Assembly: GCA_023396795.1 (NCBI GenBank)
Contig: JAEWUY010000126.1
Span: 1-22,480 of the forward strand
Direction: 5' to 3'
From: Bacillota bacterium
GTDB lineage: Bacteria > Bacillota_I > Bacilli_A > RFN20 > CAG-826
Length of the DNA stretch: 22,480 bases
This document shows positions 1 through 6,713 of this stretch, piece by piece. Below the pieces are notes generated by a model that saw nothing but the letters and a program-made list of their open reading frames with translations, ran no database searches and was not told the origin of the DNA. The translations under genes were made by a program, and so were the position numbers. Every line of letters starts with the position of its first letter. Position 1 is the stretch's first letter.

Positions 1-553
1 CCCAACAACCGAACGAGTTATCACAACCGATTATCACAATAACAATGAAGGCTATCAACGTTACTTCCGTGGTTTTTACGCCAATGAACCGGTTAAAAAA
101 GTAATCATCGTCCCGGCCGCAGATGGAATCGTTTATCAAAATACCGATATTTATATCGAAACGTATGACCATATTTTAAATAAACTAGACGCTCTAAATC
201 AGTATCCGTTAACCGATGTTGAATATGATACTAATTATTTTGCTTTTAAAACTGATTTCCTGCAGACGCGCTTTATTGTCACACAAGTTGCTTATGGAGA
301 AGGTTGGAAAGTATTTGCTACAGGAGAAAATGGCGAAACCAGTCAGTTGAAAACATATAACGCTCAAGGTGGTTTTGTCGGTTTTGTTTCACAAGCTGGG
401 GCTACAAGTTATGAAATGATATATTACACCCCTTATTTAGCTACTGGCGTAATCGTGGCTTTTAGTGGCTTTTTAATTTTCGGTGGAGCGATTGGATTAG
501 GCGCGTATCTCGATTTAAAAAAGCGTGCCAAAGAAGAGCAAGAGAACAAATAA
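1..553 (+). CDS. YfhO-family membrane protein, C-terminal fragment (5' end outside window)
   Basis: The reading frame is open from base 2 to the TAA at 551-553 without a stop, so the gene starts upstream and about 183 residues of its C-terminus are visible. Just before the last membrane helix lies a soluble stretch with AYGEGWKVF, then GGFVGF and YYTPYLATG, then a glycine-rich hydrophobic segment (about VIVAFSGFLIFGGAIGLGA) and a short K/E-rich tail. This order, a 'GW' beta-strand, a 'gGf.g' turn, 'Y.P.....G' and a terminal helix, is what I know of the C-terminal end of YfhO-type multi-membrane-spanning proteins, which are linked to glycosylation of lipoteichoic acid and other surface polymers. 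The fragment carries no catalytic part, so the substrate cannot be inferred. An internal Met at 347 is not a credible start because no ribosome site precedes it and the frame is open upstream. It converges with rsmI, 16 bases away. Confidence 0.65.
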   Translation, partial: PTTERVITTDYHNNNEGYQRYFRGFYANEPVKKVIIVPAADGIVYQNTDIYIETYDHILNKLDALNQYPLTDVEYDTNYFAFKTDFLQTRFIVTQVAYGEGWKVFATGENGETSQLKTYNAQGGFVGFVSQAGATSYEMIYYTPYLATGVIVAFSGFLIFGGAIGLGAYLDLKKRAKEEQENK

Positions 554-571
554 AAACGCCCATAGGGCGTT
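547..571 (-). terminator. Rho-independent terminator of the dnaX-rsmI operon
   Basis: Read on the minus strand, AACGCCC (571-565), loop TAT and GGGCGTT (561-555) form a perfect 7-bp hairpin that runs straight into TTTATTT. It overlaps the rsmI stop codon (570-572) and touches the stop of the convergent YfhO-like gene (551-553). On the plus strand the hairpin is not followed by a U-run, so it should work mainly for the minus-strand operon. Confidence 0.75.
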
Positions 572-1418
572 AGTTGCGGTGATATATTTTGTAAACGTGA
601 TTCTTAGCGATTTTAAGAAGGTCGCTAACTTGTTTAATCGCGTCTTTAGGACTCATACCAAAATCAACAAGATTAGAAATCATTTTGCGAACTTCATCAT
701 CGTTGATATTAGCCGCCATTTCTTCGTTGTTGCCCTCAACGACGAGAACCATTTCGCCTTTGATTGAATCTTTATCTAGCATCGCTAAATCTGCTAAATT
801 CATACGAATGTATTCTTCGTGTTTTTTTGTCAATTCTCGGGCCAGGCAAGCTTTACGGTTGCCAAATATTTTAAGCATATCGGAAATTGTTTTTAAAATA
901 CGATGAGGAGCTTCATAAAAAATTAGTGTTTCCCGCCGTTTGATTAAGCCTCGCAGTTCGTCAACGCGAGCTTTTTCTTTTGGCGAAAGAAAGCCATGGA
1001 AGTAGAAGCGTTCAGTACTCAGCCCCGAACCAATTAATGCACTTAGCATGGCGTTTGATCCAGAAATAACCGAAACCTTTATATTGTGGGCTAAAGCTTC
1101 GCTAACAAGACGATTCCCGGGATCGGAAATAGCCGGATAGCCAGCATCAGAAAGATAAGCAACTTTTTTGCCATCTTTTAAATCATTAATGATGCGAATT
1201 GATCCGGCAACTTCGTTGTGTTCACGACATGAAACCAAAGGTTTTTGAATTTCGAAATGCGCTAAAAGTTTTCCCGAAACACGCGTATCCTCACAAGCAA
1301 TGTAATCCATGCTTTTGATAATCTCTAAAGCACGTGGATTCATCTCCCCTAAATTGCCAATCGGTGTGGCGACAATGTAAAGGATTGGAGAGTTTCCTTT
1401 AAAGTTTAATTCTCTCAT
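570..1418 (-). CDS. rsmI: 16S rRNA (cytidine-1402 2'-O)-methyltransferase RsmI
   Basis: RsmI methylates the 2'-OH of C1402 in the decoding centre of 16S rRNA using S-adenosylmethionine. The 282-residue product has the family hallmarks in order: ATPIGNLG (17-24), CEDTR (42-46), SDAGYPAISDPG (90-101, usually SDAGTP) and FYEAPHR (167-173). This is the tetrapyrrole-methylase fold. The usual PGxSA loop reads SGSNA at about 119-123, a small deviation. The length fits the family (about 280-290). The ATG overlaps the ricT stop by four bases (ATGA at 1418-1415), and AAGGGCGAG lies upstream, so translation is probably coupled. It is the last gene of the operon. In B. subtilis the orthologue yabC lies in the same neighbourhood but is separated from yaaT by yabA, yabB and yazA, which are absent here. 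Confidence 0.95.
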   Translation of the reverse strand: MRELNFKGNSPILYIVATPIGNLGEMNPRALEIIKSMDYIACEDTRVSGKLLAHFEIQKPLVSCREHNEVAGSIRIINDLKDGKKVAYLSDAGYPAISDPGNRLVSEALAHNIKVSVISGSNAMLSALIGSGLSTERFYFHGFLSPKEKARVDELRGLIKRRETLIFYEAPHRILKTISDMLKIFGNRKACLARELTKKHEEYIRMNLADLAMLDKDSIKGEMVLVVEGNNEEMAANINDDEVRKMISNLVDFGMSPKDAIKQVSDLLKIAKNHVYKIYHRN

Positions 1419-2245
1419 TTTTTATCTCGCCCTTTAATGTAACGCATTACATCTTCTAATGGTAAAAATTTAACATCTTCGCTTGATTCAATACGGACCA
1501 TTCTTGATAAGACATTATAGGAACTGACACGATATGAATTTCCGTCAATTAGAAAACGCTCTCCAACTGCTGGAAACTCTTTTTTAAGTTCACTATATTG
1601 TTCATCTTCATAAAGAAGGCAACAAATTAATTTGCCACAATGGCCACTAAGTTTAGGGATATTGAGAGATAGCATTTGGTTTTTAGCACGACTGATGGAA
1701 ATGCCATCAAAAGAATGTAAAAAAGTCGAACAGCAAAGAGGCAGACCACAAATACCGATGCCGCCAACCATTTTTGCTTTATCGCGAGAACCAATTTGCC
1801 GCAATTCGATGCGGCAGCGAAGACGACCAGCTAATATTTTTAATAACTCACGAAAATCAACACGGTCTTCAGCAACATAAGTAATGGTTATTTTGCTTCC
1901 ATCTAAAGTATATTCAGCATCTAAAAGATGCATATCAAGATTTAGGTTGCGAACTTCTTCAGCGCAAAAGCGCATTGCTTCGCTGGCTCTTCGTTTATTT
2001 TCTTCAAAAACAAACATATCAGTTTCGTTGGCAACGCGGATAATCGGCTTTAATTCAAGGTTTGAAGTATAGTTGCTAATCGCTTGTGGCTCGATGACAA
2101 CTTTTGCGACTTCAAGACCGCGCACGGATTCAACAACGACATGTTCTCCTAATTTGATATCGTTAGTGTCCGCACTAAAGAAGTAAGCCTTAGAAGAGCT
2201 ATAGAAGCGAACCCCGATAAAAAAGTTATTGAGTTGTGTAGACAT
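1415..2245 (-). CDS. ricT: RicT/YaaT, PSP1-domain subunit of the Y-complex
   Basis: In B. subtilis RicT (YaaT) forms the iron-sulfur RicAFT complex, which works with RNase Y in mRNA maturation and affects competence, sporulation and biofilm formation. The 276-residue protein matches the family length (B. subtilis 275). It shows the diagnostic cysteine clusters ICGLPLCC (Cys166, 171, 172) and GHCGKLICC (Cys203, 208, 209), expected to ligate Fe-S. The central stretch EDRVDFRELLKILAGRLRCRIELRQIG is the PSP1 core. The start ATG at 2245-2243 directly follows the holB stop (no gap), and AAGGAG with a 6-base spacer precedes it, an excellent ribosome site. The partners RicA and RicF are not in the window. 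The identity is secure. Its targets in this organism are inferred. Confidence 0.93.
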   Translation of the reverse strand: MSTQLNNFFIGVRFYSSSKAYFFSADTNDIKLGEHVVVESVRGLEVAKVVIEPQAISNYTSNLELKPIIRVANETDMFVFEENKRRASEAMRFCAEEVRNLNLDMHLLDAEYTLDGSKITITYVAEDRVDFRELLKILAGRLRCRIELRQIGSRDKAKMVGGIGICGLPLCCSTFLHSFDGISISRAKNQMLSLNIPKLSGHCGKLICCLLYEDEQYSELKKEFPAVGERFLIDGNSYRVSSYNVLSRMVRIESSEDVKFLPLEDVMRYIKGRDKK

Positions 2246-3226
2246 TTATTTCTCCTTCGTAATGGCGATAATGACATGGTCTAGTAATAAAGCAACGTTA
2301 ACATTAAGATCTAATTTTCCGCGTGAAGTCATAATTTCAATTAATGTTTCGTCAATATGACGCAAACGGGAAATTAACTCATGTAATATACTATCATAAC
2401 TAGATAAAGTTATGCGATTGTTGACACGGATGTTAAGTAAATCCTGAAAAACAATTGTAAGCATATCCAAATAAAAACGAGCCGCTTCTTTGCTTTTAAT
2501 CGTTGAAACAATATATTTTTGTGAAACATAAATGGCTTCTTCTTTAGAAGAGGCCAAAGCTTCTAATTGCTTATTAAGAGCTGCTTTTGCGTCAAGATAT
2601 TCTTGGCTTTGAAGAGTTTGCATAATTGTCGAAGGATCATTTAAGAAAAAACTTAAAATTTCAGCATCTTCACGAGGGCAACCTTGATTGATGGTTTCTT
2701 TAATCAATTGTTGCTTGTCAATCGTTTTTAGATGTAAAACTTGCGTCCGAGAAATGATCGTCGGCAAGACTTTGGCCTCGTTTTCAGTCGTTAGAAAAGC
2801 AAAAACGTTTTTACCAGGCTCTTCGAGAAATTTTAATAAAGAATTAACGGCTTCACTCGTCATATTTTCAACCAAATGTAAAATATAAATCATTATCCCT
2901 TTAGCCTCTAAGGCCGTTTTTTCGAAGTTTGATGTGATATTGTAAACGTCATTCTTTTTTATCGTCGTTTCTTGGCCATCGAAAATCATTATGTCTGCAA
3001 AACTACCGTCTTCAATGCGAATACAAGTTAAACATCGCTCACACGCGAGTGGTTCTGGCATATCGCAAACAAGTGATTTTGCCAAATATAAGGCTACATC
3101 CTTTAAGGGCGTACCTGGTTCACCAGAAAGCAGATAAGCATGCGAAAGTTTATTTCCTTCGACAGCGTTAGCGAAGACGCGATATAAAACAGGTTGATAT
3201 TTTTTAACGTACTCAGAGGCTAACAT
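2246..3226 (-). CDS. holB: DNA polymerase III delta' subunit
   Basis: HolB is the clamp-loader wrench subunit that assembles with DnaX (tau/gamma) and delta to load the beta clamp. Numbered from the start chosen here (326 residues): a degenerate P-loop GEPGTPLKD (35-43) lacking the GKT of DnaX, as usual for delta' because it does not hydrolyse ATP; four cysteines (54, 62, 65, 68) of the zinc-binding module; LLKFLEEP (130-137); and IISRTQ with the Ser-Arg pair (159-160) that acts as arginine finger on a neighbouring DnaX subunit. An upstream in-frame ATG at 3256 would add ten residues. I prefer 3226 because GGAG with a 7-base spacer precedes it and the protein then begins MLASEYVKKYQP. The start overlaps the tmk 3' end by 14 nt. 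Confidence 0.9.
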   Translation of the reverse strand: MLASEYVKKYQPVLYRVFANAVEGNKLSHAYLLSGEPGTPLKDVALYLAKSLVCDMPEPLACERCLTCIRIEDGSFADIMIFDGQETTIKKNDVYNITSNFEKTALEAKGIMIYILHLVENMTSEAVNSLLKFLEEPGKNVFAFLTTENEAKVLPTIISRTQVLHLKTIDKQQLIKETINQGCPREDAEILSFFLNDPSTIMQTLQSQEYLDAKAALNKQLEALASSKEEAIYVSQKYIVSTIKSKEAARFYLDMLTIVFQDLLNIRVNNRITLSSYDSILHELISRLRHIDETLIEIMTSRGKLDLNVNVALLLDHVIIAITKEK

Positions 3227-3848
3227 GCTTTTGCTCCAAGCGATCAACAATCGCATTCAGAGCCACCCCAACGACTTCCGGCAGAGTTTTTGAAGCATCG
3301 ATGATAATGTAACGATCCCGATATTTTTTCGCTAATTCAAGAAATGTTTCTCGAACGGTGCGATGAAATTCAAGCGCTTCAAGATCAAGGCGATTAACTT
3401 CTCTTTTCTTATTGACGGCAATTCGTTCCAGCCCTTTTTCGGGTGTGATATCGAATAAAAGCGTCAAATCTGGATATGTGCCTTCGGTGGCAAATAAATT
3501 AATATTTAATACATTGTCAATACCAATATTGCGAGCTCCGCCTTGATAAGCCAGTGAGGAATCAAGGTAGCGATCACAAATAACCACTTTACCTTCTTTG
3601 AGAGCCGGCCATACTTTTTCGATTAAATGTTGGCGGCGACTAGCGGCGTAAAGCAAAGCTTCGGCTCGCGGATCAAGAGCTGTATTTTTCTTATCAAGAA
3701 TAATACCGCGAATTTCTTCAGCAATAGGCGTTCCACCCGGTTCACGAGTGTAAAGTACATCGTAGCCTTTAGAGACGAGAAGACGAACGATTTCGTTGGC
3801 AGCGCTTGTTTTACCGCTGCCTTCTGGTCCTTCAAATGTAATAAACAT
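3213..3848 (-). CDS. tmk: Thymidylate kinase
   Basis: Tmk phosphorylates dTMP to dTDP with ATP and is essential for dTTP supply. The 211-residue sequence has the P-loop GPEGSGKTS (7-15), the REPGGT segment (35-40) that contacts the dTMP phosphate, DRYLDSSLAYQG (92-103) and a basic lid around KKREVNRLD (147-155). The start is well marked: AGGAGG with a 10-base spacer precedes the ATG, and this site overlaps the recR stop (TAGGAGG), so recR and tmk are probably coupled. In B. subtilis yaaQ (darA) and yaaR lie between tmk and holB. Here tmk overlaps holB directly. Confidence 0.96.
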   Translation of the reverse strand: MFITFEGPEGSGKTSAANEIVRLLVSKGYDVLYTREPGGTPIAEEIRGIILDKKNTALDPRAEALLYAASRRQHLIEKVWPALKEGKVVICDRYLDSSLAYQGGARNIGIDNVLNINLFATEGTYPDLTLLFDITPEKGLERIAVNKKREVNRLDLEALEFHRTVRETFLELAKKYRDRYIIIDASKTLPEVVGVALNAIVDRLEQKHVSL

Positions 3849-3862
3849 TAGGTGTAGTCCTC

Positions 3863-4459
3863 CTATATTTTGCGGCGCCCTTCAAGGGCTTTGTTAAGTG
3901 TAAGTGAATCAGCGTAATCAACGTGACCGCCCATAGGCAAGCCATAGGCCAGGCGCGTGATGTTGACACCCTTATCTTCGAGCATTTTGGCGATAAACAG
4001 AGCAGTAGTTTCGCCTTCAATGGTCGGATTGGTAGCTAAGATAATTTCTTGAACCTGATTGTCTTCGATGCGTTTGATAAGCGAATCAATATTTAAGTCT
4101 TCAACACCGACACCTGAAACCGCACTAAGAACGCCACCTAAAATGTGGTAACGGCCTTTGTAAGTGTTAATTTTTTCAAAAGCATAAACATCGCGAAAAG
4201 AAGAAACAACAATCAAAGTTTTTTCGTCGCGTTCTTCATTGCTACAAATTTCGCATTTTTCATCTTCGGTATATAGTCCGCAAATAGGACACTTGTGAAT
4301 GGAATTCTTAAGTTCAAGAAGAGAGTTAGAAAATTCACGGACTGCTTCTTCGTCCATTTCCAAAATAGCTAAGGCCATGCGTTCTGCGGATTTGCGTCCA
4401 ACGCTTGGCAGTTTGGCGAACGAATCAACTAAACGATTCAATGATTTAAGGTCTTTCAT
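3863..4459 (-). CDS. recR: Recombination mediator protein RecR
   Basis: RecR, with RecO (and RecF), loads RecA onto SSB-coated single-stranded DNA during gap and break repair. The 198-residue product has the standard layout: N-terminal helix-hairpin-helix (LPSVGRKSAERMA, about 17-29), a C4 zinc finger (Cys57, 60, 69, 72), a Toprim domain (about 80-175) with LATNPTIEGETTA, and a C-terminal tail RLAYGLPMGGHVDYAD. The length equals that of typical RecR (about 198). The start codon overlaps the ybaB stop by one base (TAATG), and ATGGGA lies upstream. Pairing with ybaB and dnaX is conserved in many bacteria. Confidence 0.97.
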   Translation of the reverse strand: MKDLKSLNRLVDSFAKLPSVGRKSAERMALAILEMDEEAVREFSNSLLELKNSIHKCPICGLYTEDEKCEICSNEERDEKTLIVVSSFRDVYAFEKINTYKGRYHILGGVLSAVSGVGVEDLNIDSLIKRIEDNQVQEIILATNPTIEGETTALFIAKMLEDKGVNITRLAYGLPMGGHVDYADSLTLNKALEGRRKI

Positions 4460-4764
4460 TAAAATCCCATCATTCCTTCAACTCGTCCCGTAATTCGGAC
4501 ATTGATTTCGTCTTCTGCGGCTTTGATATTTTCCAGAGCTTCATTAACAGCAAGTCGCAACATTTCTTCGACCATATCTTTATTTTCTGGATCCAAAGCG
4601 TCGTTATCAATGTTTATTGTTTTGATGCGACGATCACCATAAAAAATAACTGTTACGGCACCGCCTTTCGAAACCAAGAATTCTTCTTGGGCAAGATCTT
4701 CGTGGGCTTTTTTAAGATCGCGCTGCATTTTTTGGGCTTGCGCTAATAAGTTTTGCATGTTCAT
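4459..4764 (-). CDS. YbaB/EbfC family nucleoid-associated protein
   Basis: This is a small DNA-binding protein of the YbaB/EbfC (B. subtilis YaaK) family, which forms a tweezer-like homodimer and is commonly encoded between dnaX and recR. The 101-residue sequence begins MNMQNLLAQAQKMQRDLKKA, the amphipathic N-terminal helix of the family. It continues with FLVSKGGAVTVIFYGDRRIKTINID and an acidic, helical second half. The length is typical (100-110). The ATG overlaps the dnaX stop by four bases (ATGA), and AAAGGAG with a 7-base spacer precedes it. The identification rests on sequence pattern and on the dnaX-ybaB-recR order. Its exact cellular role is poorly known in any species. Confidence 0.93.
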   Translation of the reverse strand: MNMQNLLAQAQKMQRDLKKAHEDLAQEEFLVSKGGAVTVIFYGDRRIKTINIDNDALDPENKDMVEEMLRLAVNEALENIKAAEDEINVRITGRVEGMMGF

Positions 4765-6566
4765 GTGGTAGCTCCTTTAAGATTCAAAACGATATCTTTG
4801 GCTTTAGGTAAACGACTTAATTGCCTTAAAGCAAAGTAAGATTTTTGTAAGCGAAGGGCGTCGCTGCGGACAATTGCGTAAACAAAGACTTCTCGACCAA
4901 GAATGCCTTTTATTAAATCGACAAGGGCTTCTTGATTTGAAGTAATATTGATCCGCTCTGCTAGACAATCAAAATCATATTCTAAAACGAGAACGTCTTT
5001 AGCAACGATATATGGGCGACCATCTTTTAATAAGGTAGCTACTAATCCAAAACGAGGATGGGCAACTAAATTATTTAAATCGTCCCATTTTTTGCTGATA
5101 ATTTGGCGTTCTTCTTTGTCACCTAAGACCATGATTTTAATCATCGTTTCATCATCAAGAGAATTTTTTTCGCCCGATGATTCAATGGTGCATTTTTCAA
5201 GTTTCTTGCTGTCGTTATCTTTCGATTTAAAAGTGGTGGCAGGTTTGTTTTTTTCATCAATTGCCATTTCGTCTTCAAGAAGCCAAGACGGGACAGTTGA
5301 GCCATTAGTTTCAACTAGCGGAGCCGCTTCGATGATTTTTGGCTGTTCGACTTCAACCTTTTCAATCTTTTTTTCAACTTCAGCTTTTTTAGAAGCCGGA
5401 ATTTCGCTTTTTGTTTCGGGTTTAACTGGTTTTGAAGGCAGAATAGGTTCTTCGATATTATTTTTATTACTATCATCAATTGGCTTTTTGATTGAAGAAG
5501 TCGTCAAACGAAGTAGAACCAATTCAAATAGTGAGCGAATATTAGAAACAACTTTAAAATCATTCTGGGCGTTTAGCAAAATTTGAATCATTTCGTTGAG
5601 ACGATCAATATCCAGTAATTTTGTCAGTTCCAAGACATCCTTTTCGGTCAGAACAGATAATAAAATTGGTTCTTCGGTGTTTTTATAAATAAGGGCATCT
5701 TTTAAGAGGTCAAGCAAGTTCGAAGTTAACCGCTTAATGTCAATGCCTGAGGCAATGAACGATTCCATTCTTTTTAAAACGTCTCTTACGTTGCCGCTAA
5801 CGATGCCTTTAATTAAATCTAATTTTTCTTTTGTCGAAGCAAGACCAAATAAATCATAAACGTCTTTGGCTTTTATTGTTGTTCCGGCATAAGCTAGGAC
5901 GTGCTCAAGGATTGAAAGAGCATCGCGAACTCCGCCATCGGCTAAGTCGATAATGGCATTAATTGCTGGAATATCGTACTGAATATTCTCAAGATTAAGG
6001 ATTTCGACCATTTTTTCTCGAATCGCATCATCTTCGACCTTCGTAAAATCATAGCGTTGGCACCGTGAGACGATCGTTGGCAAAACTTTATGAGGTTCGG
6101 TAGTTGCTAGGATAAAAACGACATGGGCAGGGGGTTCTTCTAAAGTTTTAAGCAAAGCATTAAAAGCACCGCTCGTCATCATATGAACTTCGTCAATGAT
6201 ATAAACCTTATACTTGCCTTTAATAGGTAGATATTTAACTTTTTCGATTAAGTCGCGTACTTCTTCAACACCGTTGTTGCTGGCGGCATCGATTTCAATT
6301 ACGTCAGGATGTGAACCGTCGGTGACACTATGACAATTGTCGCACTTGTTGCATTGATGGTCAAAACCTTCTTCGCAGTTTAAAGCTTTGGCGAATAATT
6401 TCGCCATCGACGTTTTACCGGTTCCACGCGGACCACAAAAAAGATAGGCGTGGGCAATCTTGTTACTTGCAAGAGCATTTTGAATTGTCCGTACAATATG
6501 CTTTTGTCCCGCTACCTCGGAAAATGTTTGAGGACGGTAAGTCCGGTAAAGAGCTTTATATGACAT
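4761..6566 (-). CDS. dnaX: DNA polymerase III subunit tau (gamma by possible frameshift)
   Basis: DnaX is the ATPase core of the clamp loader, and its full-length tau form also tethers polymerase and helicase. The 601-residue product shows Walker A GPRGTGKTS (45-53), zinc-module cysteines 64, 72, 75 and 78, Walker B IIDEVHMM (123-130) and VSRCQ with the Ser-Arg-Cys arginine finger (167-169). AAA+ domains I-III run to about residue 370. A K/E/P-rich linker (about 375-470) follows, then the tau C-terminal region. Within the linker, codons 398-400 read GAA AAA AAG, an in-phase A_AAA_AAG slippery site whose -1 frame stops at once (separate entry). AGGA with a 7-base spacer precedes the ATG. It is the first gene of the operon. 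Confidence 0.96.
   Translation of the reverse strand: MSYKALYRTYRPQTFSEVAGQKHIVRTIQNALASNKIAHAYLFCGPRGTGKTSMAKLFAKALNCEEGFDHQCNKCDNCHSVTDGSHPDVIEIDAASNNGVEEVRDLIEKVKYLPIKGKYKVYIIDEVHMMTSGAFNALLKTLEEPPAHVVFILATTEPHKVLPTIVSRCQRYDFTKVEDDAIREKMVEILNLENIQYDIPAINAIIDLADGGVRDALSILEHVLAYAGTTIKAKDVYDLFGLASTKEKLDLIKGIVSGNVRDVLKRMESFIASGIDIKRLTSNLLDLLKDALIYKNTEEPILLSVLTEKDVLELTKLLDIDRLNEMIQILLNAQNDFKVVSNIRSLFELVLLRLTTSSIKKPIDDSNKNNIEEPILPSKPVKPETKSEIPASKKAEVEKKIEKVEVEQPKIIEAAPLVETNGSTVPSWLLEDEMAIDEKNKPATTFKSKDNDSKKLEKCTIESSGEKNSLDDETMIKIMVLGDKEERQIISKKWDDLNNLVAHPRFGLVATLLKDGRPYIVAKDVLVLEYDFDCLAERINITSNQEALVDLIKGILGREVFVYAIVRSDALRLQKSYFALRQLSRLPKAKDIVLNLKGATT
5341..5373 (-). promoter_or_regulatory. Candidate programmed -1 ribosomal frameshift site in dnaX
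   Basis: On the coding strand the bases from 5375 down read GAA AAA AAG ATT GAA in the tau frame. The heptamer A_AAA_AAG (5373-5367) is in the phase required for tandem tRNA slippage. After a -1 slip the next codons are GAT TGA (stop at 5364-5362), giving a 401-residue gamma-like protein that ends Lys-Lys-Asp. In E. coli dnaX the same heptamer is followed by GAG TGA in the -1 frame. A small possible hairpin, GGTTG (5358-5354) with CAGCC (5345-5341) and one G-U pair, starts 8 bases after the heptamer. I see no clear Shine-Dalgarno-like stimulator upstream. The site lies in a lysine-rich linker of an AT-rich gene, so chance occurrence is possible. Confidence 0.55.
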
Positions 6567-6584
6567 TTTGAGATCCTATTGGTA

Positions 6585-6590
6585 ATTATA
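6585..6590 (-). promoter_or_regulatory. Probable -10 box of the dnaX operon promoter
   Basis: The minus strand reads TATAAT exactly at 6590-6585, 18 bases before the dnaX ATG. No good -35 hexamer stands 16-18 bases upstream. The implied transcript start (about 6578) leaves only a short leader that just contains the AGGA ribosome site, so a promoter further upstream (toward 6640) may also serve. Confidence 0.4.
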
Positions 6591-6628
6591 CATATTTATC
6601 GGTTTTGATTAAAGACAAAAATCCTCTT

Positions 6629-6644
6629 TTAATATTAATATTAA
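6629..6644. repeat. Perfect 16-bp AT palindrome midway between divergent promoters
   Basis: TTAATATTAATATTAA is its own reverse complement. Its centre (6636/6637) lies about 49-50 bases from both the dnaX -10 box (6585-6590) and the prfA -10 box (6684-6689). It could be an operator for a dimeric regulator or simply an AT-rich coincidence. Confidence 0.4.
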
Positions 6645-6660
6645 CGGCCAAAACAAACAC

Positions 6661-6696
6661 TTTATAACAATATGGGGATGTGGTATAATCTCAACG
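6661..6696 (+). promoter_or_regulatory. Extended -10 promoter of prfA
   Basis: TGGTATAAT (6681-6689) is a perfect TGnTATAAT extended -10 element. The -35 region at 17 bases (TTTATA, 6661-6666) is weak, as is common with extended -10 promoters. Transcription would start near 6696, which puts the AAAGGA ribosome site (6702-6707) in the leader and excludes a prfA start upstream of 6714. Confidence 0.65.
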
Positions 6697-6713
6697 CTTA
6701 TAAAGGAAACAAT

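Noticed and set aside
347..553. Apparent separate 68-residue gene starting at an internal ATG
   Set aside because: The same frame is open back to base 2 with coding-like sequence that matches the C-terminal part of a YfhO-type protein. There is no ribosome site at 347.
3227..3256. Ten-residue N-terminal extension of holB from the ATG at 3256
   Set aside because: The ATG at 3226 has a GGAG at ideal spacing, and the protein from there aligns with usual delta' N-termini. The extension only increases the overlap with tmk.
4948..5586. 212-residue plus-strand open frame opposite dnaX
   Set aside because: It has a serine/phenylalanine-rich shadow composition produced by the complement of dnaX's lysine/glutamate-rich linker.
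6672..6713. Longer prfA N-terminus from the ATG at 6672
   Set aside because: It lies upstream of the extended -10 box at 6681-6689 and would not be transcribed. The ATG at 6714 has a good AAAGGA site.
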